Notes: generated from the sequence alone by a model not told the origin. 64,000 nt of DNA from Metopolophium dirhodum (GCF_019925205.1 NC_083565.1:33818241-33882240), one strand, 5' to 3'. Positions 12,960-22,308 are shown, numbered from the stretch's first letter. Program-made: numbers and translations.

Positions 12960-13500
12960 TTGACGCGTTGTATTGTGTGTTGATAATCTGATATCTGATA
13001 TCTATATAGATATTTTTTTATTAATTATGTATGCTGTTTGTATAATTATAGTAGTAATAAAATTGACATTGATTGTGGTTCCTAATATAATAGATATTTT
13101 TTAATTTTTAATAATATAATATAATATATAGCTGCAGTAGTCGTCTGCGGGCAGTTTACGAAACACACCTGTATATTTGCATGGGCATTTCAAGATATAT
13201 ACAAAATACTATACGTTCTTATTATTAAATGCATATAATATTATATAAGATATAATTATTAGAGGTATATATTATGTTTATGTACATAGTAAAATGTGTC
13301 TAAAACAGTATATGCAGAAGCGAACGAAATAATTAAATGTTTATAGAAATAATACTAGGAACAATTCAGTTGCAGTTCAGCTTTTGATCAATCAACACAT
13401 TTCTCATTGTTGTCGTTTTGCTCTCTAGTGCATTTTTGCGTTATTGTTTTGTACAAATTGTGATTTTATTCATACAAATTTAAATTTTCTATAATTTCAC
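12960..13500. other. Spacer between inverted-repeat arm and LINE ORF1
   Basis: AT-rich to about 13,350. It then becomes less biased, with CAATTCAGTTGCAGTTCAGC, which may be the 5' untranslated region of the LINE whose ORF1 starts at 13,505. No other feature is supported. Confidence 0.4.
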
Positions 13501-13504
13501 TAAA

Positions 13505-13850
13505 ATGGTTAATGAAGATAACTCCACTTCAAATAATGATAATCTCGATACAACTAACGATAAGCTCGATACAATATTAAAATCAATTACAGATATTAAA
13601 ACAACTCAAAATAAGTTAATAACTTTCGTTAACTCTAGCCGTGATGATAAAAAAAAAAAACAAGAGAAGCAGTTTACAGACATTGAGAGTAGGTTGGATA
13701 AATTATCTACGAAATTTGAAGAGTTTTTTAAGGAAAATAAATTATTGAAAAATACTATTAGTAATATGGAGACTAGATTATCTATCTTAGATGCCAATCC
13801 CTCTAATAATATTGTTTCTGAGGATATTTATTCTGAAATTATTGATCGTC
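13505..13850 (+). pseudogene. LINE ORF1, 5' part (split by the Polinton)
   Basis: The ATG at 13,505 opens a frame of about 115 codons rich in Lys, Asn and Asp, with a heptad-like stretch (residues about 15-95) typical of the coiled coil in ORF1 proteins of non-LTR elements. The frame runs directly into the Polinton end at 13,851. The same frame resumes at 30,477 on the far side, after one copy of the ATCGTC target duplication. The element was therefore a LINE with an open ORF1 when the Polinton inserted. Confidence 0.8.
13845..13850. repeat. Target-site duplication, left (ATCGTC)
   Basis: Identical to 30,471-30,476. Removing one copy plus the element restores the reading frame of LINE ORF1, which confirms the precise insertion point. 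Confidence 0.95.
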
Positions 13851-13953
13851 AGTAGTATATATTTGTATGTTCACAGCCAGCTTTTCCACGGTAAAAATTT
13901 TTTTTCAAGGGGGAATGTCCCCCTTGGAGCACTCAGATTTACCGTGTAACACA
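13851..13953 (+). repeat. Polinton left terminal inverted repeat with nested hairpins
   Basis: 103 bp identical to the reverse complement of 30,368-30,470. Within it, CAAGGGGGA and TCCCCCTTG (13,906-13,926) form a 9 bp stem with a 3-base loop. Outside this, CACGGTAAA (13,887-13,895) pairs with TTTACCGTG (13,938-13,946). The terminus can therefore fold as a two-tier cruciform. Confidence 0.95.
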
Positions 13954-14093
13954 AAACAGAGATTTTCTACCAAATTTTGTCTTCGTGTAGCAAATTTTTT
14001 AGCAAATCTTAAAACTAAAATAATTATTTCAAGTAAAGAACACAAATTATTAAATAATAGTTTTTATTGTTAAAAATTAATTCTTAATTATAT

Positions 14094-15302
14094 TTACACA
14101 AGTTTCCTTACTTCTCTAGTAAAAGGTACATATTCTACAATACGATCATGAATTAATAAACAGTAAGCAGTTACACCTGCAAGCGATTCTGAAGCTTCAA
14201 TTTCCAATAGAACATCCACTGCCGAGGCAGTAGCTGAATCGTTCTGTTTCGAAGTATCGATGACTATAATTGGAGCGTTTGTCAGAAAAGTAGAAGGACT
14301 CAATATCGGGTTACGAATACTTTTTTCATAGTATGATTCTTGAAACGATGTATACATATTATATAATAAAGTGAAATTATTTTTAGTAAAATCTAAATTC
14401 AAATTATTGTATGGATAAGCTATCGAGTTCAGAAATACTTTAACGTTTGTTAAATTACAATGGTCAAATATACTACAATCTTTCGATAACATATTTTTGC
14501 GTCCTTTTTGCAATCCAATTATGATAAATCGTGGTTTTTCTAATTTTGAAGCAGTTTTCAAATTCCATACAACTTTTTTAGCGGTTCCGAGTTCAGGATA
14601 TTCAAAAGTCTCAAAAGATCTAAAAGGAATAAACAAACTTTTTTCTTTTTCTATAAGTTTCAATAATTTTAACCTTTCTTCATCGTCAACAGTTATATGT
14701 GGAACCATCCAGGCTATTTTATTTAAAACGACTTTACCTTCAGAAGCAGTTACACCAGTTTTTAAACTTAAAGCATTTAAATCGCTATGACTTCGAGTTA
14801 ATATTAATTCCAATCTAGAATTCACTAATATTCTTTTATAATCTTCAAACAAACCTAACCAATATTTCAATGGAATGCAAGCACTAAATTCACCTTTATC
14901 ATTTTCTGATTGCGTTGCGTTTTTAAAATTCCAGCCAGCATTTTCATAGCAATTGTAGTTGTCTGGCGTACCGGATAAGTAACCTTTCAACGAGCTAGTG
15001 ATTCCAAGAACACGCGTGCTATCTACTTCTATCCCATTGATTTCAAACCGTATTTGCTCAAAAAGGTAAGAGTAACCGTTATTAGTTAGTTTCACTTTGG
15101 TAGCATCAGTAATTATTCCTTCCAAAAAAATAAAGCTTTCGTGTAGATATGGATAGACATCCGTTTGCTGGATCGATATACGTATTTCATCATTATTATT
15201 AAATGATGTTGTATACGGTGCGTATGAATGATATTCAATTTTTGTAATTTTAGAATCCGTTTCGTACTGTGAAGTTATATCCAAAATATCACTTTCAGGC
15301 AT
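14094..15302 (-). CDS. Candidate double-jelly-roll major capsid protein
   Basis: The product is 402 residues and intact. It has alternating short beta-like segments throughout, a motif IPLKYWLGLFEDYKRILVN near residues 150-168, and an ending with AYCLLIHDRIVEYVPF. This resembles, from memory, the major capsid proteins found in arthropod and Hydra Polintons. It is the last gene of the minus-strand virion block, which is where that gene usually sits, and it is the longest product there. The ATG at 15,302 overlaps the end of the small upstream frame by 8 bases. It would form the shell of a Polinton particle. The length is shorter than many family members, so the assignment rests on position and on recalled motifs. 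Confidence 0.7.
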   Translation of the reverse strand: MPESDILDITSQYETDSKITKIEYHSYAPYTTSFNNNDEIRISIQQTDVYPYLHESFIFLEGIITDATKVKLTNNGYSYLFEQIRFEINGIEVDSTRVLGITSSLKGYLSGTPDNYNCYENAGWNFKNATQSENDKGEFSACIPLKYWLGLFEDYKRILVNSRLELILTRSHSDLNALSLKTGVTASEGKVVLNKIAWMVPHITVDDEERLKLLKLIEKEKSLFIPFRSFETFEYPELGTAKKVVWNLKTASKLEKPRFIIIGLQKGRKNMLSKDCSIFDHCNLTNVKVFLNSIAYPYNNLNLDFTKNNFTLLYNMYTSFQESYYEKSIRNPILSPSTFLTNAPIIVIDTSKQNDSATASAVDVLLEIEASESLAGVTAYCLLIHDRIVEYVPFTREVRKLV

Positions 15303-15453
15303 TCTGCTTTAATTGATAACCCAAAGCTTGTAAAATTTTTTTATTCTTCACCGTCAATTTTTTTATTTGATTTGATGTTGCTGGTAGCACTTTAGTCTTA
15401 TGACTAGTTGTACTGATCCGAAGTAGTGGGTTTATATTGAATTTTAAACCCAT
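15295..15453 (-). CDS. Small conserved-looking Polinton protein (52 aa)
   Basis: The ATG at 15,453 is just after the stop of the upstream minor-capsid gene, and the frame ends overlapping the start of the major-capsid candidate. The C-terminal half, about NKKILQALGYQLK, is a basic amphipathic segment. The tight packing between two structural genes argues that it is translated. It could be a virion component or a peptide cleaved by the protease. I do not recognise a named family. Confidence 0.45.
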   Translation of the reverse strand: MGLKFNINPLLRISTTSHKTKVLPATSNQIKKLTVKNKKILQALGYQLKQNA

Positions 15454-15454
15454 C

Positions 15455-16195
15455 TCAAGATCCGTAACGTTTAATATGTAACACAATTGTCAATGCCTCA
15501 GCAAAATTATCAATCGGATTATGATCTTGATCAACTAACTGAACGGTTATCGAATCAATATTTGTTTTATTCAATTTGTAATATATTAAATTTGGTGGTG
15601 ACTGAATTACTTTCAACCCTGTCCTTTCACTTGGGAAAAACTCATAAATCGAATGACTCTGAAGATGGTTGTTGAATGATCCTTGAGCTATATTACACAT
15701 TACTTTTATAGAATTAATTGTGTTTAAATTTACAGCTTTTTCCGATCGAAGAATTTCATTGTGTGGCTTATATACTCGTTTTTCAAAACCGAATACAGGT
15801 GCTATACTATACGGATGCTCAAAGTGTAGTATCCCATTACATTTTATATACGATCTGAAATCGTTAGGATCAACTGTAATGTCGAATGTTAAATTGGTTA
15901 AGTTTTTACTATTATAGTCATCTATTTGCTTCTTAACTCGTTGCTTAATATCTTCAATTTCATAACAACCCTCTTCCAATGTAATAAAACATATCATAGG
16001 ATCATTATTGTTTTCATTCTCAGCTACTTGTATAGAAAATTTATTATTATTATCATTAATATTTGGAAACGAATTAAATGACTGTAAACATAACAAAGCT
16101 ATTTCTGAGTCCTCGTAAAGGTTTATAGGTGGAAAATAATTTACAGATAATATGGTAGCATTCCCAGTTAAACTTAAAGTAACTGACTCATACAT
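15455..16195 (-). CDS. Minor capsid (penton-like) protein, copy b
   Basis: 246 residues, intact. It is a clear tandem paralogue of the gene at 16,217-16,957: both start MYESVTLSLTGN, share YIKCNGIL and the block NLNTINSIKVMCNIA, and end VQLVDQ..NPIDNF...LTIVLHIKR. The closing motif (LVDQ.. then .LHI.R) is what I recall from single-jelly-roll minor capsid (penton) proteins of Polintons. Only 21 bases separate the two copies. Divergence is concentrated in residues about 45-95. The duplication may let two penton forms assemble, or one copy may be redundant. Confidence 0.7.
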   Translation of the reverse strand: MYESVTLSLTGNATILSVNYFPPINLYEDSEIALLCLQSFNSFPNINDNNNKFSIQVAENENNNDPMICFITLEEGCYEIEDIKQRVKKQIDDYNSKNLTNLTFDITVDPNDFRSYIKCNGILHFEHPYSIAPVFGFEKRVYKPHNEILRSEKAVNLNTINSIKVMCNIAQGSFNNHLQSHSIYEFFPSERTGLKVIQSPPNLIYYKLNKTNIDSITVQLVDQDHNPIDNFAEALTIVLHIKRYGS

Positions 16196-16216
16196 TACAA
16201 AATCTAAGATATAAAT

Positions 16217-16957
16217 TTAATGATGAGATCCGTGACGTTTAATATGCAGAACAACTGTTAACGTTTCGTTAAAATTGTCAATTGGATTATTGTTTTGGTC
16301 AACTAACTGAACAGTAATTGAATTAATATCTGTTTTGTTTAATCTGTAATATATAAGGTTTACCGGAGATTGAACAACCTTTGTTCCTCTTCTCCCACTT
16401 GGGAAAAACTCATACATCGAATGGCTTTGAAGTTGGTTGTTGAATGACCCATGTGCTATATTACACATTACTTTTATAGAATTAATTGTGTTTAAATTTG
16501 CAGCTTTATCCGATCGATGTTCTTCATGAAACGGTCCACAAACTTTCTTTCTATACCCAAAAACAGGTGCTATACTATGCGGATGCTCAAAGTTTAGTAT
16601 TCCATTACATTTTATATACGTTCTAAAATCGACAGGATCAATACGTACACTGAATGTCAGCTTTGTTCCGTAGACTTTATTAACTTGAGATAACTCTTCT
16701 ACCATATATTTGTTAATATCTTCTATGTCACGGCATTCGACTGGTACAAAAAATTGAATTTTTGCTATTCTATCTGGAGGAATTGATTTTATTCTCAGCC
16801 GGTTATTAGTTGGATTTATAATATTTGGAAATGAATTGCACGTTTGCAAAGATAACAAAGCTATTTCTGAATCCTCGTAAACATTTAGGGACGGAAAATA
16901 ATTCGTTGATAATATAGTTGTATTTCCAGTCAAACTTAATGTAACAGATTCATACAT
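16217..16957 (-). CDS. Minor capsid (penton-like) protein, copy a
   Basis: 246 residues, intact, first of the tandem pair. Its ATG overlaps the 3' end of the protease gene by 22 bases. It shares the start, the central SIAPVFGY/KKV region and the C-terminal LVDQ...VVLHIKRHG block with copy b. Its second quarter carries a different insert (around RLRIKSIPPDRIAKIQF). Likely a single-jelly-roll vertex or minor capsid protein; the function is inferred from family resemblance and gene order. Confidence 0.7.
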   Translation of the reverse strand: MYESVTLSLTGNTTILSTNYFPSLNVYEDSEIALLSLQTCNSFPNIINPTNNRLRIKSIPPDRIAKIQFFVPVECRDIEDINKYMVEELSQVNKVYGTKLTFSVRIDPVDFRTYIKCNGILNFEHPHSIAPVFGYRKKVCGPFHEEHRSDKAANLNTINSIKVMCNIAHGSFNNQLQSHSMYEFFPSGRRGTKVVQSPVNLIYYRLNKTDINSITVQLVDQNNNPIDNFNETLTVVLHIKRHGSHH

Positions 16958-17307
16958 TGTAAAAATTCAAGACATAAATGACCGCAGTTAAATGTATTGA
17001 AATCTTGATAGTTAGAATAGTTGTATACTATTTTAAACTCATGAAAATAATGTTGTAATTCAATTGGTGGTGGTAAATCACCAAAGCTATCGAAATAAAC
17101 AACTTTGTCCTTATTTTTATAAAACGCTACCCAATGACTTCCGTCGCCTGAAGATATATCCAAGTTTAATACACCACATTCAATCGTATGCGGTTTTTTA
17201 GGTAAGTTATCACGTGAAAAGACTCCACGGAAATGATTGATTTTCAACTTTCCGACATATTTTATAATATCTTGAGACGAAAGCGGTCTGTTAGGTAGCG
17301 TGATCAT
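16936..17307 (-). CDS. Adenain/Ulp1-like cysteine protease (PRO)
   Basis: 123 residues with the His-Asp-Gln-Cys layout of adenovirus-type maturation proteases: GDGSHWVAF (His58), VVYFDSFG (Asp73), YQDFNTFNCGHLC (Gln101, Cys108). The length is at the short end of the family, but all four active-site elements are present. The start ATG overlaps the stop of the upstream PLA2 gene by one base, and the end overlaps the next gene. It is expected to process capsid or core precursors during particle maturation. Confidence 0.9.
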   Translation of the reverse strand: MITLPNRPLSSQDIIKYVGKLKINHFRGVFSRDNLPKKPHTIECGVLNLDISSGDGSHWVAFYKNKDKVVYFDSFGDLPPPIELQHYFHEFKIVYNYSNYQDFNTFNCGHLCLEFLQCMNLLH

Positions 17308-17939
17308 CAGTTTTTTTTTCTTAACCTATTTTTGTTTGATTTCAAACCACTGCCTTTTTTTCTTTTTGAATTTTGAACAGCATTATACACACTAGCACCT
17401 CCAGACATCAAACTACCAAGTGCCGACAATCCTGCAAATATAGGTATTAAGGGAATTACACCTCCTGACTGCCTCGGTGCTAAAATCAGCCTTTTACCAC
17501 CATTCTTTTTCTTTGAGATTCTTTTTTTTTTCGCTGCTAGTATACAATTTGTTTTTATAGCACGTTTCCGTTTGCAACCCATACCTATTTTTCTTTTAGC
17601 TTTCATTGCGTTTGTTACTGCGTACGCAACTAATTTCTCTTTTCTAGGTGTATCTTTTGCTTTAAATCTCTCCCAAGCACGATTTTCTAGCACTTTATCA
17701 GCTTTATGTCTATCGTCTAAATTTTTACTCGTTGCATACACAATATCGTGATCACGACAAGCAGCATCCAATGGGTTTATTCCTTTATCGCCACGATCTA
17801 GTCTCTTTTTTAATTTTGTACCAGGGCCGCAATACTGATAGCCTGAAACATGGGCTTCGAACGGGAGACTATTTATAAGAGAGTTTACTAATCCTTTTCC
17901 AGTCTTGTCTGACTTACACTTGCGAGTTGAACACGCCAT
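17307..17939 (-). CDS. PLA2-like domain plus basic core/pX-like tail
   Basis: 210 residues. The N-terminal part has a parvoviral-VP1-style phospholipase A2 signature: the calcium-loop motif YCGPGT (36-41) and the catalytic pair in LDAACRDHD (His64, Asp65). A strongly basic middle (about 85-150) follows, then GGVIPLIPIFAGLSALGSL (about 159-177) and a Lys-rich tail. The latter resembles adenovirus core pX/pVI-type segments. Such a protein would be packaged, and the lipase would breach endosomal membranes during entry. It is the first gene of the minus-strand virion block, 51 bp from the divergent ATPase gene. Confidence 0.8.
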   Translation of the reverse strand: MACSTRKCKSDKTGKGLVNSLINSLPFEAHVSGYQYCGPGTKLKKRLDRGDKGINPLDAACRDHDIVYATSKNLDDRHKADKVLENRAWERFKAKDTPRKEKLVAYAVTNAMKAKRKIGMGCKRKRAIKTNCILAAKKKRISKKKNGGKRLILAPRQSGGVIPLIPIFAGLSALGSLMSGGASVYNAVQNSKRKKGSGLKSNKNRLRKKN

Positions 17940-17990
17940 CTATAACTGGCTATAAATTTAAAAAATCTAGAGTATTTATATGAAAATAAT
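17940..17990. promoter_or_regulatory. Divergent promoter region of the Polinton
   Basis: Only 51 bp separate the start of the PLA2 gene (minus) from the start of the ATPase gene (plus). It contains TATAAATTTAAA near 17,951 and TATTTATATG near 17,974, which could serve opposite directions. The assignment is positional; no start sites are known. Confidence 0.5.
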
Positions 17991-18683
17991 ATGAATTTGA
18001 TTGAGCAGAAAGATAAATTAGATGTTATAAATGTAGATGTTCAGGTAGTAAAAAAACCATCAAGACATGGTTCGTTATTACCCGATACTATACGTGCTAT
18101 ACTAGTTGGCCCCAGTGGTTCAGGAAAAACAAATATAATGTATAATCTGATCACACATGCAAACGGGTTAAGATTTGAAAATATTTATTTATACTCAAAA
18201 ACCTCTAATCAGGAAAAATATGTTTTATTGAAAAAAATAATAGATGATATAAAGGGTGCTAATTTTTTCATATTTACAAGCGCTGATAAGGTTATAAAAC
18301 CAAACTTAACCAAGAAAAATTCCATCATCATTTTTGACGATGTGATATGTGGTCCACAGTCCGTAATTAGAGAATACTTTAGTATGGGTAGACATTCGGG
18401 TGCTAGCTCTGTATTTTATTTAGCACAGACATATTCTAAAATAACCAAACAGCTAGTAAGAGATAACGCAAACTTCTTAATAATACTGAAACAAGATGAT
18501 ACAAATGTACGACATATATTCAACGATCATTCATCTACAGATATGGATTTCTCAGAATTTCGCAAAATTTCTCATTTATGTTGGAATCATAGTGATTATG
18601 GGTTTATGGTCATCGATAAAACTCGGGAAATTAATGAAGGAAGGTATAGATGTGGTTTTCATACGTTCATTAAAATAAGATAA
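17991..18683 (+). CDS. FtsK/A32-type packaging ATPase (ATP)
   Basis: 230 residues, intact. Walker A GPSGSGKT (40-47), Walker B SIIIFDDV (111-118), and a downstream FYLAQTYSKI segment of the sensor/arginine-finger region characterise the poxvirus A32-like genome-packaging ATPases present in Polintons. It would pump element DNA into a preformed capsid, working with the products of the minus-strand virion block. It is the first gene of the plus-strand block, transcribed away from the capsid cluster. Confidence 0.9.
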   Translation: MNLIEQKDKLDVINVDVQVVKKPSRHGSLLPDTIRAILVGPSGSGKTNIMYNLITHANGLRFENIYLYSKTSNQEKYVLLKKIIDDIKGANFFIFTSADKVIKPNLTKKNSIIIFDDVICGPQSVIREYFSMGRHSGASSVFYLAQTYSKITKQLVRDNANFLIILKQDDTNVRHIFNDHSSTDMDFSEFRKISHLCWNHSDYGFMVIDKTREINEGRYRCGFHTFIKIR

Positions 18684-18788
18684 TTTTATATGCTTATACT
18701 CTTATATAAATATACCGTCACAAAGTAATTATCTGCATAGTGTTATCGGTAGTCACACGATACAGGTATATTACATTTATTATTTACA

Positions 18789-19808
18789 ATGAACAAAGAA
18801 AAAGTCTTGTTGGAAAATTTAATAACATCAAAAAAAAATATTAAACGAAAAATAATAGAAATGAAACGCGGTGTTATAGATTCTGAAAACTATTTCCGTG
18901 AAGCATTTAAGCCAATAATTGAACCATTGAGTACACATACAAAACAAAATGAAATATGGAACACACAGTCAACTGAGCTAGAAAATAAATCAGAAACCTC
19001 ATGTACTAGTGAAGATGATGATGATAACGAATTAAATTCACCATTTGTAAATTTTTTAAATAACCGTCCTAAATCAACACGTTATGATAAATCCTATGGT
19101 TTGCATTATGATAAAGATAGTGATTCGTATAAAATAGGAAAACACTCTGCAACTTTTAGTCACGGTAAATTATTGCTGCTTAATAAATATTATAAATTTA
19201 CACCAGGACTATGGTCTTTATTATGTGAGAAGGAACCAAAAAAAACGACTATAGAAGATATAGAATCTTATTACAATATTTTGAAAACTTCTGGAGTCCA
19301 TTTAAAAGCAGATGGAAAACCTAGAACCTCGAGGTACCATAAATGGATGACTGTTGTAAAACCGTTGTATGATCGAATGAAAATGGAGGAAAAACAGTTT
19401 AACGAAGAAATAGCTAAAATTAATGAGAATACAACTCCTCGAATTAGCTTAAAATCATTTAACAATACTTTACCTTCTACTCCTTTTGGGTTATTTAACG
19501 CTAAACGTAGAAAAATAACACAAGAAATTGAACCATTTGATTTTAATCAATCAGCAAGCAGTTTTTCACCTGCAGATCACATGTCTACAGATATGATTAA
19601 TTTTACTTCATCACCTGATCCTAAGACAGGCAGAGGTTTATATAAAGATGTATTACCTCAAACACAATTAGTTTATTATGACGATCCGAATGAGCTAGTA
19701 ACTAGATTAAATCTTCTGACATCATCACAAAGTGTTGGTAATACTGGTGTCAATAATGAAATTATATCTATTTTAGAAGAACTGCGTGAGAGAAATATTA
19801 TAGTATAA
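18789..19808 (+). CDS. DUF8207-like Polinton protein
   Basis: 339 residues, intact. The N-terminal 45 residues are basic and possibly helical. An acidic patch follows (SEDDDDNE, about 75-82). Next comes a domain with YGLHYD...YKIGKHSATF...TPGLWSLL (about 103-150), which I associate with the uncharacterised DUF8207 domain common in arthropod Polintons and related elements. A Ser/Pro-rich region and a C-terminal helix (EIISILEELRERN) complete it. It overlaps the integrase start by one base (TAATG), suggesting coupled expression. Function unknown; a virion or DNA-binding role is possible. Confidence 0.7.
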   Translation: MNKEKVLLENLITSKKNIKRKIIEMKRGVIDSENYFREAFKPIIEPLSTHTKQNEIWNTQSTELENKSETSCTSEDDDDNELNSPFVNFLNNRPKSTRYDKSYGLHYDKDSDSYKIGKHSATFSHGKLLLLNKYYKFTPGLWSLLCEKEPKKTTIEDIESYYNILKTSGVHLKADGKPRTSRYHKWMTVVKPLYDRMKMEEKQFNEEIAKINENTTPRISLKSFNNTLPSTPFGLFNAKRRKITQEIEPFDFNQSASSFSPADHMSTDMINFTSSPDPKTGRGLYKDVLPQTQLVYYDDPNELVTRLNLLTSSQSVGNTGVNNEIISILEELRERNIIV

Positions 19809-20725
19809 TGACAACCTTAGAGAGTATAGCTAACGAGCTACATCGACCAGCGAGAAAAATATTTCCTAGACGTAGTGTGGTAACACGGTTTATTGACGAC
19901 CTCTGGCAAGCTGATTTAATGGATATGCAATCTCATTCTAAAAAAAATTATGGTTTTAAATTCATATTAATTGTTATAGACACATATAGCAAATATGTAT
20001 TTGTGGAACCGCTGAAAAATAAATCAGGTAAAGAATGTACAAAAGGAATGTTTAATATATTGAAAAAAGCTAAACCAAAATTTTTACAGACAGATAATGG
20101 TACAGAATTTTACAATGTCCAATTCCAAGATTTAATGAAAAAAAATAAAATTAAACATTACAGTTCATACAGTGTTATCAAATGTTCAATCGCGGAACGT
20201 GTGATTCGAACTCTTAAAAATAATATATATAGACATTTTACTGCAACAGGCACATGGAATTGGTACAATACAATATCAAAAATTACACATAACTATAATA
20301 ACACAAAACACAGAACAATCAAATGTACACCTAGTGAAGCTCGAATGGATACAAACAGAATTAAATTTAACACATATATAATTTCTGAAACATTGTATAA
20401 ACCAAAATTTAAAGTTAACGATAAAGTACGAATATCTAAGTATAAACATATATTTACTAAAGGATATACACCAAATTGGACAACGGAAATATTTACAGTT
20501 TCAAAAGTTTTACAGACAAATCCAGTTACTTATCAACTAAAGGATGAATCAGGCAGTGTAATTTTAGGTGGTTTTTATGAACAGGAAATTAAATTAACTG
20601 ATTTTCCAAACACCTTTCTCATTGAACGTATTGTAAAAAAAGTTGGGAATAAAATGTTTGTTAAATGGTTAGGTTTTGATTCAAGTCAAAATTCGTGGAT
20701 AACATCATCAGATATTTTAAAATAA
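19808..20725 (+). CDS. Retroviral-type integrase with C-terminal chromodomain (INT)
   Basis: 305 residues, intact. The catalytic core is complete: WQADLMDM (Asp36), LQTDNGTEF (Asp96) and KCSIAERVIRT (Glu130), with the spacing I expect for Polinton integrases. An SH3-like region follows (about 195-255). A C-terminal chromodomain (about 268-305: IERIVKKV..KMFVKWLGFD...SWI) may direct insertion to particular chromatin. The N-terminal zinc-binding segment is short or absent. This enzyme accounts for the 6 bp target duplication at the element ends. Confidence 0.93.
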   Translation: MTTLESIANELHRPARKIFPRRSVVTRFIDDLWQADLMDMQSHSKKNYGFKFILIVIDTYSKYVFVEPLKNKSGKECTKGMFNILKKAKPKFLQTDNGTEFYNVQFQDLMKKNKIKHYSSYSVIKCSIAERVIRTLKNNIYRHFTATGTWNWYNTISKITHNYNNTKHRTIKCTPSEARMDTNRIKFNTYIISETLYKPKFKVNDKVRISKYKHIFTKGYTPNWTTEIFTVSKVLQTNPVTYQLKDESGSVILGGFYEQEIKLTDFPNTFLIERIVKKVGNKMFVKWLGFDSSQNSWITSSDILK

Positions 20726-20981
20726 TGTTTTTTTTATGTATAATATTTATTTATTTATTTATTTATTTTTTAATAAAATAAAATATCAGTTTTTTTATTA
20801 AGTCGAATTAATTATTTCATATGATCTCCTGATCCTAATTAGTCTGTTTTGAAAACTATATATATATCTACAATCGATAAAAACAAAAAGCGTCATCTAG
20901 TGGTAAATAAATCAATGAAAATAATAATACTGCTGTATTTTGTTCCGCTAGATAACGCTTTTAAACTGAGTCATTAAGTCA

Positions 20982-21842
20982 TTAATTTTTAGTTTTCTGA
21001 CTTCTAACGAATCTTGAAAAATTTTTTATATAACAGTAATGTGATGTTTCATCATTATTGAACAGAAAAAGATCGAAATGTTTTTTTCTTTCAGTATTAC
21101 AAATATACAAAGGAAAAATATGTTTTTTATCATTTAAACTATAAATATTAATTGATACATCGTTTGTACATTCAAATTTTTTCATCTGACTGATTGGTGT
21201 TGGAAAATCAATACATTTAAAATCTAAACCACTTTTTGTTTCTAACATTTTAAAATATTTCTTATTCAAATAAGTTTTATTCGATCGATTATCAAACTTA
21301 GATAGTATTGAATATTTAAAACATTTAGCATCGTTATTTTTTACATTTATAATTGCTCTTTTATCTTTTATATATTCAGGTAGATCTAGATACGTTCCTC
21401 CTCTGAGAGGATTCACTGTATTAATTCTCAATTGTAATACATCTATAATTTTAAGGGACCACCCAGATCCTTTCGCTAAAAACTGGTCTTGTTCAGATAA
21501 TAATTTATTGAACATTCCATTTAGTAATTTATTGAAATCGGATGAATTACATGCAAGTGTATTAGAAGTTTTGAAAGCTATGTCCCGAACTTCTTGAGTG
21601 AGTATTCTTTCGTATACGCTATCCACATGTAAATTAAATTTTATAGATGATTGTAAACATGATTCTTTTAACTTTAAAATTAATTTATCTCTAACATAGT
21701 TAAAAAAAAGCGTGTAGTCTATAAAATTTAAAGTATTCTTAATCAAAAATGTTTTTGAACATTTCTTAAATCTCTCGATTTCAAATAAACCTTCATCAGA
21801 AGATGACATTCGCTCGTGTTTTGTAACCGTTTTTCTTTTCAT
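20982..21842 (-). pseudogene. Protein-primed DNA polymerase B, N-terminal part only
   Basis: 286 residues from the ATG at 21,842. Residues about 120-265 carry the pattern of the N-terminal region of Polinton PolB (GSGWSLKIIDVLQLRINT, then LPEYIKDKRAIINVKN, KCFKYSIL). The frame ends at a stop just after the SHYCYIKNFSRFVRS segment. There, a normal polymerase would continue with a zinc finger, exonuclease, palm and TPR domains for another 700 or more residues. None of these is found anywhere in the element. It converges on the integrase with a 256 bp gap. Either a deletion removed the catalytic part, or this piece now works as a separate protein; the frame is free of stops. A splice-acceptor-like TTTTTTCAG lies 7 bases before the ATG. 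Confidence 0.75.
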
Positions 21843-22038
21843 TATGAAACTGAAAAAATAGATTAAATAAAAAAAAACATAGGTAAAAGCAATCATAATA
21901 TTGTAAATTTATTATAACATCAACTTCTTTTTTTTAAATCTTATGCAAGCAATTCAGAATATTGTTTTCAAAATATAATAAAAGTATTAATTCTAAATTA
22001 TTACAAAGAAAAAAAGAATTGGTTAATATAATAAGAAA

Positions 22039-22308
22039 TTACTCAGATTCTAATTCTCTTAACCGATTGTTTAGTTCTGTTAACCGACACTGAATATCTG
22101 CTTTACATTCACTTGAATAGTTTTCGAATCTATTATGTTCATTTATCAATTTATTTTTAAAAAATGAATTTTTCTTCATACTATCATTAATTTTTACAAA
22201 TACTTTTCGAAATGCTTTCCGTTTCTCGATATAATAGCGTTTATTGTCACGCACCTGCTGTTCTGCTGCTAGAATTCTGCTTTTAATTACGTTTATTTCT
22301 GGGTTCAT
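22039..22308 (-). CDS. Small coiled-coil-like protein 1 (89 aa)
   Basis: From the ATG at 22,308. Highly charged and helical, with heptad-like spacing near the C-terminus (RLTELNNRLRELE). No recognised family. The motif TTTTCAG ends 4 bases before the ATG, a good 3' splice site, so the true transcript may have a distant leader exon. It resembles its two neighbours in size, orientation and composition, though sequence identity is low. Confidence 0.45.
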   Translation of the reverse strand: MNPEINVIKSRILAAEQQVRDNKRYYIEKRKAFRKVFVKINDSMKKNSFFKNKLINEHNRFENYSSECKADIQCRLTELNNRLRELESE

